Shown: positions 33,033 through 40,352 of the stretch, in pieces
Numbering within the stretch: the stretch's first letter is position 1
Layout of the letters: the number at the start of each line of letters is the position of its first letter
Assembly: GCF_029094525.1 (NCBI RefSeq)
Contig: NZ_CP119107.1
Coordinates: forward strand, 2,976,001-3,040,000
Direction: 5' to 3'
Source of the DNA: Pullulanibacillus sp. KACC 23026
GTDB taxonomy: Bacteria > Bacillota > Bacilli > Bacillales > Sporolactobacillaceae
DNA: 64,000 nt
The notes under the pieces: model-generated
What the model saw: the letters and a program-made list of their open reading frames with translations, nothing else
Told to the model about the DNA's origin: nothing
Databases searched by the model: none
Made by a program: the position numbers and the translations under genes

Positions 33033-34487
33033 TCAGACTTGACCCATTCCGTTAATGATTTTATCCAAACAGTCGTTCATGACTGAAACCATTCTGGCGG
33101 ATGAATTATAGGCCTGTTGGAAACGAATCATATTGGTCATTTCTTCATCCAAAGAGACGCCTGAAACCGATTGTCTGCGATTGTCGACCTGTTGGACAAT
33201 CGTCTGTGCATTGTCTTCCATGCGCTGGGACTCTTGTGAATCAATCCCCAGTTGTCCAACAATATTTTGGTAATAATCATCCACGTTAGTCGTAGTACCA
33301 GGGAAATTTAAATTAGTCGATTTAATATTATAAATATCCATCGCATTTTGCCCATTCCCCGTTGAAGATTGGCCATCTGATTCCACTTTCGCAGCGGCAA
33401 TCAAGTTTAATGAATTCATAATTTCCGGATTGACCTGCATATCGCCCGCTGACGTTCCAACAAAAAAGTCGACTTTCTCATCGGAAACCCCATTAATATT
33501 ATCTAAATTTAAGCCATTCTTATGGGCGGTGTTGACCGCATCCGCAAACGTCGTTGCAAGGCTATTTATTTTGGCTTTCATACTTGGTATGATCGATTGA
33601 TCTTCTTGACCAAGTATTCCATAAGACTCCATGTCTCCTAATAATTCACCAGATTGCAAGGTCACCTTATTTCCGCCAATTTCAATTTGGTCTGGGTCGA
33701 CGAGTCCACTATCCGAATCAAAACCAACCGAAAGCGTGTTTGAGGTTTTACCAGAAACAAGTGAGCCACTTCCGACTGAAATATTAACCATGCCGCTGTC
33801 CCCTGGTGTCACTTGGACGTCCACTAAATTCGATAATTGATCAATTAAGTTATCCCGCTGATCATATAAATCATTCGGTTGATAATCATTCGGAACTAAG
33901 CGTGAGATTTGATCATTTAAATTCGCAATTTGAGTCGCTAAGGAATTCACATCATCTGTATTGGTGGTAATTACATTGTGAAGGTCTGATTGCATTTGAT
34001 CCAATGAACTGGATATCGCATTAAAGGAATCCGTAACCGCGACCGCATCTTGGCGTACAACAGCGCGAGTTGAAGAACTGTCCGGGTCATTAGCGAGTTC
34101 CTGCCAGCTTTCGAAAAAAGTGTCCATGGTCGCTGCAAGCCCCTGATCAGAAGGCTCATTTATTGCATCTTCAATTTTGGTGTAGGTATCACTTTTGGCG
34201 GTCCAGTAGCCTAGATCTGTATTCTCATTCCGGTATTGGGTATCTAAAAAGCTGTCTCTCAGACGAGTAATTTGGGCAACTTCTACGCCCGTTCCTAATT
34301 GCCCCGTCGTCGTATCACTGCTTAATCCCGCTACAGGTATTGCATTCGTCGCTTGAAAGACAGCACTCTGTCTCGTATACCCCGGTGTATTCGCATTAGC
34401 AATATTATGACCGGTCGTCGTCAGAGCGGCTTGTTGAGCGGCGAGTCCTCGTTTACCGATCTCTAAACCTAAAAAGGTCGATGTCAT
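33033..34487 (-). CDS. flgK: FlgK hook-associated protein 1
   Basis: A 484-residue protein with TTGHNIANANTPGYTRQSAV near residues 24-43 and the C-terminal SLDEEMTNMIRFQQAYNSSAR signature. FlgK forms the first junction ring between hook and filament. Third gene of the flgM-flgN-flgK-flgL unit. Confidence 0.96.
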   Translation of the reverse strand: MTSTFLGLEIGKRGLAAQQAALTTTGHNIANANTPGYTRQSAVFQATNAIPVAGLSSDTTTGQLGTGVEVAQITRLRDSFLDTQYRNENTDLGYWTAKSDTYTKIEDAINEPSDQGLAATMDTFFESWQELANDPDSSSTRAVVRQDAVAVTDSFNAISSSLDQMQSDLHNVITTNTDDVNSLATQIANLNDQISRLVPNDYQPNDLYDQRDNLIDQLSNLVDVQVTPGDSGMVNISVGSGSLVSGKTSNTLSVGFDSDSGLVDPDQIEIGGNKVTLQSGELLGDMESYGILGQEDQSIIPSMKAKINSLATTFADAVNTAHKNGLNLDNINGVSDEKVDFFVGTSAGDMQVNPEIMNSLNLIAAAKVESDGQSSTGNGQNAMDIYNIKSTNLNFPGTTTNVDDYYQNIVGQLGIDSQESQRMEDNAQTIVQQVDNRRQSVSGVSLDEEMTNMIRFQQAYNSSARMVSVMNDCLDKIINGMGQV

Positions 34488-34516
34488 CAGATGTCCCCCT
34501 TTCTTATAAAAACGAC

Positions 34517-35002
34517 TTAAACCTTGGCATCCAAAAGACTTGAATAACCGTTCGTGCTTTGAGGGCCATACGTAATCGCTGGCTCCCTCCGAGCAAGAAT
34601 CCCAATCGAATAATGAATATAGGAAAGAGAGGTTTGAAGTAATTGTTGATTACTTTCGTTTAAATGGGTAATTTCCTTAATTAAGTGGCGGAGCTGCTTC
34701 GCAAGCGTAACAAAAGTGTCTTTGACATTTTGTTGTTTGAGGTGTTTCAGCAAATCCTCAAGCGTGTAAGTAAGAGAGGACAATCGGTTTTGTTCCATAT
34801 ACTCTTGAACCAATAGTTGTCTTTCCTGCTCTAGATTCTGAATGTCTACAACACAGTTATTTTCTTTAACGATCAAATCTTGAAGATCTTGAATGGGCCC
34901 TTGAATAAGAAGCGCTCTTTTTTCTTGAGCTAATTCAAGAACTCGGGTGTGAGCATCGACCATCGCATTTAATGTTAGAAGCAATCTTTTTAAAGTATCC
35001 AT
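34517..35002 (-). CDS. flgN: FlgN export chaperone for FlgK/FlgL
   Basis: A 161-residue helical protein, typical in length and coiled-coil pattern of FlgN (YvyG), the chaperone that carries FlgK and FlgL to the export gate. It lies between flgM and flgK, as in B. subtilis. Confidence 0.85.
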   Translation of the reverse strand: MDTLKRLLLTLNAMVDAHTRVLELAQEKRALLIQGPIQDLQDLIVKENNCVVDIQNLEQERQLLVQEYMEQNRLSSLTYTLEDLLKHLKQQNVKDTFVTLAKQLRHLIKEITHLNESNQQLLQTSLSYIHYSIGILARREPAITYGPQSTNGYSSLLDAKV

Positions 35003-35013
35003 TTATCTGTCTC

Positions 35014-35292
35014 CTAGTTGGAAGAACCATTCCAGAAATTAATCATCTTATCCGCGATTTTTCGGCTATCCACCTGATAAGTTCCGTTCGAAATTTGTTG
35101 TTTTAATTCATCGACGCGACTTTTCCGTTGGGTTTGCTCGGACAAGGCCGCTTGAGACAATTCCCGGCCGCGTGATGATATTTGAACGTCAGACGCACTG
35201 CTCTGAGTCGGTTTCGTTTTATTTGTTGTATTTGACTGTTTTTGTTGATTTTGATAGAAGTAAGCTCCATAATTGCTGTCATTAATACGCAT
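35014..35292 (-). CDS. flgM: FlgM anti-sigma factor
   Basis: A 92-residue protein with a disordered Gln/Asn/Thr-rich N-terminus and a C-terminal SigD-binding half containing RVDELKQQISNGTYQVDSRKIA, the FlgM signature. It blocks SigD until the hook is finished, then leaves through the flagellum. A near-consensus SigD promoter lies upstream, giving negative feedback. Confidence 0.93.
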   Translation of the reverse strand: MRINDSNYGAYFYQNQQKQSNTTNKTKPTQSSASDVQISSRGRELSQAALSEQTQRKSRVDELKQQISNGTYQVDSRKIADKMINFWNGSSN

Positions 35293-35322
35293 AATCCGTT
35301 CCCTCCTAATCCTTCTTTATTT

Positions 35323-35349
35323 ATATCGGCAGCCTTCATCATAAGTTTA
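35323..35349 (-). promoter_or_regulatory. SigD promoter of flgM-flgN-flgK-flgL
   Basis: Minus strand TAAA-N15-GCCGATAT, the best match to the SigD consensus in the window. It lies about 30 bp before the flgM start. Confidence 0.85.
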
Positions 35350-35542
35350 GTGATTTCAAAAGAAAAACTCATGATTTAATTCTATCAAACTCAATGAGAT
35401 ATTTCATTAGCCTCTTGAATAGAACAAAATTGCTAAACCCGCGACTCTCTTCTTCCCATGTATAGACTTAGCCCACGAGTTTTTCTTGACACTGTTTTTA
35501 TGTTTAAACGTTTAACAAAATTGGGTGTTTGTCTAACCAATG

Positions 35543-35649
35543 TGGAAATTCTCTCGCTTGCCGTGGACGAACGGCCGAGCCTCCTCACTTGTTTTAGGGG
35601 TTGCGGGGTCTCTGCCGCCCGTTATTCCGCAGGCGTCTCGAGATTTCCA
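35543..35649. repeat. 107-bp dispersed repeat with terminal inverted repeats
   Basis: The ends TGGAAATTCTC and GAGATTTCCA form an imperfect inverted repeat; the inside holds CCGAGCCTCCTCAC and GCGGGGTCTCTGCCGCCCG, a layout known from dispersed non-coding repeats in Bacillales. The first 30 bp (35548-35577) match 61316-61345 with two differences. Confidence 0.65.
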
Positions 35650-35880
35650 CTCGCTGTTCATTTTAGATTATGAGTTAAAGCTAAAGCACACTATTAATGT
35701 GGCAATGATTTAAAATCGTTTGGATGTTTTCTATCATTGTTTGGGACCTATTTCAAAAAAAGGGGTGTTTCGTGAGCGCCTCGTACTCAGAGAAGTATAG
35801 ACTAAAGTCCGGCGAGAATTGCAAAACGACTACTTGACTCTGCCGCTTGCTACATCACCTTTGATTTACTACACATGGTT

Positions 35881-35917
35881 TTGCGTAAAATTCTTCTAAT
35901 TTCAGAATTTTACGCAA
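35881..35917. repeat. Perfect 14-bp inverted repeat
   Basis: TTGCGTAAAATTCT and AGAATTTTACGCAA flank a nine-base spacer. Weaker inverted pieces lie outside it (TTGCTACATC with GATGT, and GTAGC), giving a nested structure about 100 bp long. No T-run follows, so it does not look like a terminator. Confidence 0.6.
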
Positions 35918-35969
35918 GGCAGCACGATGTAAATTCTAGGTAGCGAGTTCATGAAGTTTTCCAAATAGG

Positions 35970-36012
35970 AACCGTGCCCGCGGAAAGCGAGGTTATTTTC
36001 GCATTTTAAAGC
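35970..36012. repeat. Dispersed repeat end fragment
   Basis: CCGTGCCCGCGGAAAGCGAG followed by GTTATTTTCGCATT; nearly the same stretch occurs at 61343-61376. It appears to be the right end of the element whose left end is seen at 35548. Confidence 0.6.
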
Positions 36013-36070
36013 GGTATTGTAATGTCGAGTTATCTTCAAGTCGAAATTTTCATGATTTGCTAAGGAATGA

Positions 36071-36104
36071 GAAAAAAACAGCGGCAGTTTTTGACTGCCG
36101 CTGT
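36071..36104 (-). terminator. Terminator after the yviE-like gene
   Basis: ACAGCGGCAGT and ACTGCCGCTGT form a perfect 11-bp stem with a five-base loop, followed by TTTTTTC on the minus strand. It ends the flaG-yviE unit. Confidence 0.9.
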
Positions 36105-36113
36105 TTTGATGCG

Positions 36114-36683
36114 TTAGACGTTGATATTGATCTCGGTGAAATCTGTTTTCAGCTGTGGTTGTTGGCGCAGATAGACTTCTGTTTTTCCCGCTGTATAGTT
36201 GATTTTGACGAGATGTGGGGTGACGTTAATTTCTGTTTCACCGAGTTTCCAGTTGATATGAAGTTCGCTTGGGGTATAGTTGATCTTCACTAATTCAGAA
36301 GTTGGAATGAAGCCATTTCCGGAGTCTGACGGAGCGGGATTCGCCTTCGATGAGACAATGGCCGCTACCGTGTTCGACTTATTTTCGATGTGCGCCAGTT
36401 GATCCCCTTCTTGGGCGATCTCACCTACCGCTTCAACAGCGGCTTGCTTCGCGTCTTCCGCGGCATCCCTCGTTAAGACACTCAATGGCTTAAACCCTAA
36501 TTGCTCCCAAGCCTCCTCCTGATCAATCTCGAGGTGTGACGGTGTCTTCGTGATGTCCATTTGCGCAGGGGTTTGTTTGATCGACAAATCAGCGGGTTGC
36601 TGCTCGATTTCCATTACCGGCTGGGTAATGCGTAAGCCAATTTGTGCGTAAGTTTGCTGCAAGCGAATTTGTGGAATTTGCAT
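36114..36683 (-). CDS. yviE: DUF6470 family protein (YviE-like)
   Basis: A 189-residue protein made of repeated short beta units around QTPAQMDIT, KTPSHLEIDQ and SELHINWKLG, the pattern of the YviE/DUF6470 family. In B. subtilis yviE lies between flgL and fliW; here it follows flaG, and fliW is missing. Its function is not known. A ribosome site precedes the ATG in the short flaG-yviE gap. Confidence 0.8.
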   Translation of the reverse strand: MQIPQIRLQQTYAQIGLRITQPVMEIEQQPADLSIKQTPAQMDITKTPSHLEIDQEEAWEQLGFKPLSVLTRDAAEDAKQAAVEAVGEIAQEGDQLAHIENKSNTVAAIVSSKANPAPSDSGNGFIPTSELVKINYTPSELHINWKLGETEINVTPHLVKINYTAGKTEVYLRQQPQLKTDFTEININV

Positions 36684-36710
36684 AATATGTGACCACCTTA
36701 TAGTTGTCTC

Positions 36711-37073
36711 TTATGCCCTTTTATCCATAAGAAGACCTAAATAATCGTTCATAGCTGCATAGATATCTAAAAGTTTCTTAGATGGAATTTCCTTAACGAC
36801 ATCATTTGTTTGGTCATCAACAATTGCGACATAGTACTTTTTCAATTCGTCATGATACTTATATTCCAAGTGGGTATTGGATTCCTTAAAGAACCCATTC
36901 ATGGTATCAATCACTTTTTCCGTTTTTTCTTTTGTCGAGTTTTCTTGCTGTGTCTGGGGTTGATCGTGTTGGTCTTCCGAATACTTCTTTACTTTCGAAA
37001 CGCCTTCAACCGGTTTCACTTGACTATCCGTTACAGGACTCTGACCCTTGGAACCAGTAATTTTATTGAACAT
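36711..37073 (-). CDS. flaG: FlaG family protein (YvyC-like)
   Basis: A 120-residue protein with a disordered N-terminus and the conserved C-terminal half containing LEYKYHDELKKYYVAIVDDQ and VVKEIPSKKLLD, typical of FlaG. FlaG proteins influence filament length; the mechanism is not settled. A SigD promoter lies about 34 bp upstream. Confidence 0.9.
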   Translation of the reverse strand: MFNKITGSKGQSPVTDSQVKPVEGVSKVKKYSEDQHDQPQTQQENSTKEKTEKVIDTMNGFFKESNTHLEYKYHDELKKYYVAIVDDQTNDVVKEIPSKKLLDIYAAMNDYLGLLMDKRA

Positions 37074-37106
37074 AACGTTCCCCCCTCTTTTGACAACTTA
37101 TCACCT

Positions 37107-37133
37107 TTATCGGAAAAGTTGCGGGAATGTTTA
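37107..37133 (-). promoter_or_regulatory. SigD promoter of flaG
   Basis: Minus strand TAAA-N15-TCCGATAA, one change from the SigD consensus with exact spacing, about 34 bp before the flaG start. Confidence 0.8.
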
Positions 37134-37726
37134 GGGATTTCTAGTTTTATTGATAAGGGACAACTAGTATATAAAAAAGTGCTCTAGAAAACGAACCGGT
37201 TCTCTACCAGATGGGGTTACCCCAACTAATATAGAAAGAATCGCTCACCTATTCGCTACTCGGAATGATCTATTTGATTGAAAGAAGCTGTTTCTAAGTT
37301 TTTTATAAGAATATAGCGTTGGTAAAAAATAGGAGTAACGGTTTTAGTATAGGTATGAGAATTTAGGCGGAACATTTCCGGTTAATGTCTAAAGAGAACA
37401 ATTAAGTGACTGATATAAGCGGAGATTTTCCGATTAACCACTCCCAATCAGACTAATTCCAAGGCTTTGGATACCTATAAACGGAAAAACTCCTCTTATT
37501 TTTAAGGAAATAAGGCTATTTCCCAATTTAGCCGGAATTTCTCCGTTTATCTTTCAAACTCGGTTAAATCAACATTCAGAACAAGCAAAACCGAGTTTAG
37601 ACAGATGGAAAAAGACCACCCCTTTTTAAGATTATATTCATTGAATTGCAAAATACCGCAGCTCGAAACTCCCCAGAAAAAGAACTTGTTACTAGAAATC
37701 GAGAACCTCTTTCAAATCATTTACAA
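37134..37726. other. Intergenic region upstream of flaG with CGGA-type repeats
   Basis: About 590 bp with no supportable gene. From 37360 to 37560 the motif CGGAAATTCCG-like recurs: GCGGAACATTTCCGG, GCGGAGATTTTCCGA, ATAAACGGAAAAA and GCCGGAATTTCTCCGTTTAT. The last two form an inverted repeat of about 13 bp. Confidence 0.6.
37360..37560. repeat. Cluster of short CGGA...TCCG palindromic repeats
   Basis: Four related 12-18 bp units, each with a CGGA arm and a TCCG arm or an unpaired half. ATAAACGGAAAAA near 37475 and its near-complement at 37541-37553 could pair. Similar units are common between genes in Bacillales; no function assigned. Confidence 0.5.
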
Positions 37727-38101
37727 TCAACCACGAAGTAATTGAAGGACTTGTTGCGATTGTTGATTAGCTTGTGCAAGCATGGCTTCTGCTACCTGTG
37801 AAAGAATACTATATTTAGATTGATTCATCATTTCGGAAGCCATATCTGCGGCAGAAATACGGGATTCAGATGCGGTGATGTTCGTTTCATAGTTCGAAGC
37901 ATTGTTCAAGGAATACTCCAATCGGTTTTGCAAAGCACCAAACCTAGACCGTTCACTTGAGACCGTTTCAATGGCCTCATCAATTTGATCGATTGCATTT
38001 GCGGCATCTGGTTGAGTCATCACATCGATAGGATTGATAGCTAGCAACTGGAGACTTACTTCCTTTTTAAAAACAAAATCCCCATTAATATTCATGCTCA
38101 T
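37727..38101 (-). pseudogene. Truncated second flagellin (C-terminal D1/D0 only)
   Basis: A 124-residue frame equivalent to the C-terminal third of flagellin, from the TQPDAANAIDQIDEAI helix through SSERSRFGALQNRLEYSLNN to an end identical in type to the main flagellin (QQVLQLLRG). The whole N-terminal D0/D1 region is missing. The frame is otherwise intact, with a fair ribosome site (GTAGGGAAAG) before ATG at 38101 or 38095. A deletion remnant is most likely; a small product able to bind FliS or FliW-type partners remains possible. No SigD promoter in the 112-bp gap after hag. Confidence 0.7.
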
Positions 38102-38170
38102 CTTTCCCTACCCTCTTACTTCGTCTATTTACTTTTACGATCAAAATAAACACAAGAAAAAAGAGGTATA

Positions 38171-38201
38171 TAAAAAGAGACCCCAGACACGCTGAGGTCT
38201 C
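38171..38201 (-). terminator. Terminator after hag
   Basis: GAGACCTCAG and CTGGGGTCTC pair over 10 bp (one G-U) with a five-base loop, followed by TTTTTATAT on the minus strand. Starts 13 bp past the hag stop. Confidence 0.88.
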
Positions 38202-38213
38202 CTGTTAGAGAAA

Positions 38214-39731
38214 TTAACCACGAAGTAATTGAAGAACTTGTTGTGGTTGTTGGTTAGCTTGAGCAAGCATAGCTTGAGCAGCCTGAGAAAGAATAGAATC
38301 TTTCGTTTGCTCACTCATTTCACTCGCCATATCTACATCAGTGATACGTGATGAAGCTTCCGTGATGTTTTGGCTAGAAGTGTTCAAGTTGTTAATCGTG
38401 TGATCTAAACGGTTCTCGTAAGCACCCAATTTAGAACGCTCAGATGAAACAGTGTTGATCGCATTATCAATTACAGAAATGGCAGCAGATGCTTTATCTG
38501 AAGATGATAAGTCTAGAGCATATTCAGTGTTGTCATTGTTAGTTCCATCGGTAACTTGCTGAGTCGCTGTAAAAGATGCCGTAACAGTATTGCCATCACT
38601 ATCTGTTACATCTTCAGTTCCGCCAGTTGCAGAGGATAAACCAAGAGCTGCAGCACGCATATCACTAATATTAAGTGTCATACTTTGTCCAGTATTAGCA
38701 CCAATTTGTAGTGTAGCACTGAAGCCTGTTCCACCTTGGGTTTGGTCAAATGTAATATTATTTGTTGTGCCGTCGCCATCAGCGGCAAAATCGAATGTAC
38801 CAAGATCAGCTGTTACAGATTTGCCATCAGCAGTTGTATAAGTTTGAGAACCAGCACCCGAAGAAACGGTTCCTGTTACAGCACTATCATCAATTGTTGC
38901 AGTATAACCAGCAGCAACTTCGGCATTTACATCACCTGTATAAGTAAAAGTATCACCATTAGCTGTATTACTAATATCATCAAAGCTAATAGTTAAACCA
39001 TTCCAGCTTAAATCATTAGTTGAAGGAGTTACTGTATCACCATTAACAGTCCAATCACCTGTAGTTGAATCCTTTGCTACAGTAATAGATGAAATATCAG
39101 ATGTACCAGTATATGTTCCGCTAATAGTTCCAGTTGCTGTTCCTGTGCCAGCTTTGGTTAATGAAGTACTTGCTGCTATTGTTGTTGCAGAAGTTCCTGC
39201 ATTATAAGTAATAGCAATTGTATGATCTGTATCACCAGTCAATCCACTTGCACCTGTTACTGCAGCGTTTGTAAATGCTGAATCTGCTTGCACATTTTGT
39301 ACAGGACCAGCATTACCACCATTCAACAACTTCTGAGTGTTAAACTCAGTTGTATTACCAATACGGTTTACTTCATCCGTTAATTGGTTCATTTCATCTT
39401 GGATCGCGCTACGGTCTTGATCGGTGTTGGTGTCGTTCGCAGATTGTGTAGCTAATTCACGCATACGTTGAAGGATGTCTGTTGTTTCGTTTAAGGCACC
39501 TTCAGCTGTTTGCGTCATTGAGATACCGTCTTGAGCGTTACGGCTCGCTTGGTCTAATCCACGGATTTGACCTTTCATTTTTTCAGAGATTGATAGGCCT
39601 GCTGCATCATCAGCAGCACTGTTAATACGAAGACCTGAAGATAATTTCGCCATTGATTTGGATTGAGCTTGTGACGCGTTGTTCAATAGACGAAGCGTGT
39701 TCATTGCCGTAATGTTAGTGTTAATTTGCAT
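38214..39731 (-). CDS. hag: Flagellin Hag
   Basis: A 505-residue flagellin. The N-terminal D0/D1 (residues 1-142) contains MQINTNITAMNTLRLLNN and the DDAAGLSISEKMKGQIRGLD signature; the C-terminal D1/D0 (about 410-505) ends QQVLQLLRG. The middle, about 270 residues, is Thr/Ser/Gly/Asp-rich with almost no bulky or basic residues and has repetitive TG/TV patterns; it forms the exposed outer domain. This is long compared with B. subtilis Hag (304). The start has AGGAGG upstream within a structured leader. FliS and tandem CsrA are likely post-transcriptional partners. Confidence 0.96.
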   Translation of the reverse strand: MQINTNITAMNTLRLLNNASQAQSKSMAKLSSGLRINSAADDAAGLSISEKMKGQIRGLDQASRNAQDGISMTQTAEGALNETTDILQRMRELATQSANDTNTDQDRSAIQDEMNQLTDEVNRIGNTTEFNTQKLLNGGNAGPVQNVQADSAFTNAAVTGASGLTGDTDHTIAITYNAGTSATTIAASTSLTKAGTGTATGTISGTYTGTSDISSITVAKDSTTGDWTVNGDTVTPSTNDLSWNGLTISFDDISNTANGDTFTYTGDVNAEVAAGYTATIDDSAVTGTVSSGAGSQTYTTADGKSVTADLGTFDFAADGDGTTNNITFDQTQGGTGFSATLQIGANTGQSMTLNISDMRAAALGLSSATGGTEDVTDSDGNTVTASFTATQQVTDGTNNDNTEYALDLSSSDKASAAISVIDNAINTVSSERSKLGAYENRLDHTINNLNTSSQNITEASSRITDVDMASEMSEQTKDSILSQAAQAMLAQANQQPQQVLQLLRG

Positions 39732-39738
39732 GATTTCG

Positions 39739-39780
39739 TCCTCCTATGTAGTCATGGGATAGAATGGGTCATCCCATTCT
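39739..39780 (-). promoter_or_regulatory. hag leader with two candidate CsrA sites
   Basis: Minus strand: AGAATGGG-ATGA-CCCATTCT is a perfect 8-bp hairpin (39761-39780) carrying GGAUG at its tip, close to the CsrA core ARGGAUG. About 20 bp later, the Shine-Dalgarno ACATAGGAGGACG offers a second GGA. B. subtilis hag mRNA has the same layout: one CsrA site over the ribosome site and one upstream. Confidence 0.6.
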
Positions 39781-39824
39781 AAATTTTTTATAATACCCGC
39801 AATGGGTTATTACCAAAGTTAAGT

Positions 39825-40142
39825 TTAAGCGAATTTTTCATAGATTTCTTCTCGATAAACACTGATCTCTTTTGGAGCATCGATGGCAAATCGCAACAAC
39901 CCATTTTTAGTTTTGAGCAGAGTGATTAGAATGTTGTCTCCAATTAAAATCGTGTCACCTATTTTTCGATCGGTTTTCCTAAAAATCCCTTGCTTCATTT
40001 CTGTTTCTTTGATTTTAGTAATTCGAGTGTCCTTGGGAGCTTTAATTTCTAGTTTGAGATTAAACTCATCTTTTTGGACGGTTACTTTAATGTCATCGGC
40101 TATGATGACGGACTGCCCAACTTCTCTGCCAATGATTAACAT
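39825..40142 (-). CDS. csrA: Double-domain CsrA (tandem fusion)
   Basis: A 105-residue protein against about 60-75 for ordinary CsrA. Residues 1-48 form one CsrA-like beta unit: MLIIGREVGQSVIIADDI with Arg6 and LEIKAPKDTRITKI. Residues 53-105 form a second: TDRKIGDTILIGDNI with Arg59 in the Arg6 position, then FAIDAPKEISVYREEIYEK with Arg97 in the Arg44 position and the C-terminal helix. The helix after the first unit is missing. CsrA normally works as an intertwined dimer, so this looks like a single-chain version. It lies 93 bp before hag and no fliW accompanies it. Confidence 0.85.
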   Translation of the reverse strand: MLIIGREVGQSVIIADDIKVTVQKDEFNLKLEIKAPKDTRITKIKETEMKQGIFRKTDRKIGDTILIGDNILITLLKTKNGLLRFAIDAPKEISVYREEIYEKFA

Positions 40143-40194
40143 ATGCCCCCCACCGCCGAAAGAAATTCAGTCACCTAAATTCTTTCTAATTTTA

Positions 40195-40221
40195 TTATCG
40201 GACACACTAACTATTAGTTTA
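40195..40221 (-). promoter_or_regulatory. SigD promoter P2 of csrA-hag
   Basis: Minus strand TAAA-N15-TCCGATAA, one change from consensus, about 53 bp before csrA. No SigD box is seen between csrA and hag, so hag probably depends on this and the next promoter. Confidence 0.8.
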
Positions 40222-40258
40222 GTGTCATCAAAAAGTTAATTTCATTTTGATATTACTA

Positions 40259-40285
40259 TTATCGGTCATCAAAAAGTTTTGTTTA
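40259..40285 (-). promoter_or_regulatory. SigD promoter P1 of csrA-hag
   Basis: Minus strand TAAA-N15-ACCGATAA, in tandem with the box 64 bp downstream and just after the fliD terminator. Confidence 0.75.
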
Positions 40286-40307
40286 GTGTTATTCCAAATT
40301 TTTTTCC

Positions 40308-40345
40308 AAAAAGAAAAACCACAATCAGAGGATCCGATTGTGGTT
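40308..40345 (-). terminator. Terminator after fliD
   Basis: AACCACAATC and GATTGTGGTT form a perfect 10-bp stem with a nine-base loop, followed by TTTCTTTTT on the minus strand. Confidence 0.9.
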
Positions 40346-40352
40346 GCGATCT

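Larger units (their letters stand above)
35350..36070. other. Intergenic region with several repeat elements
   Basis: About 720 bp between flgM and yviE with no gene that I can support. It holds a dispersed repeat (35543-35649), a perfect palindrome (35881-35917) and a repeat end fragment (35970-36012). Open frames crossing it are by-products of GC-rich repeat sequence. Confidence 0.7.

Noticed and set aside
35458-35673. Plus-strand 71-codon frame upstream of flgM
   Set aside because: It runs through the dispersed repeat and has no ribosome site.
38590-38996. Plus-strand frames opposite hag
   Set aside because: Antisense to the repetitive, Thr/Ser-rich central part of flagellin.
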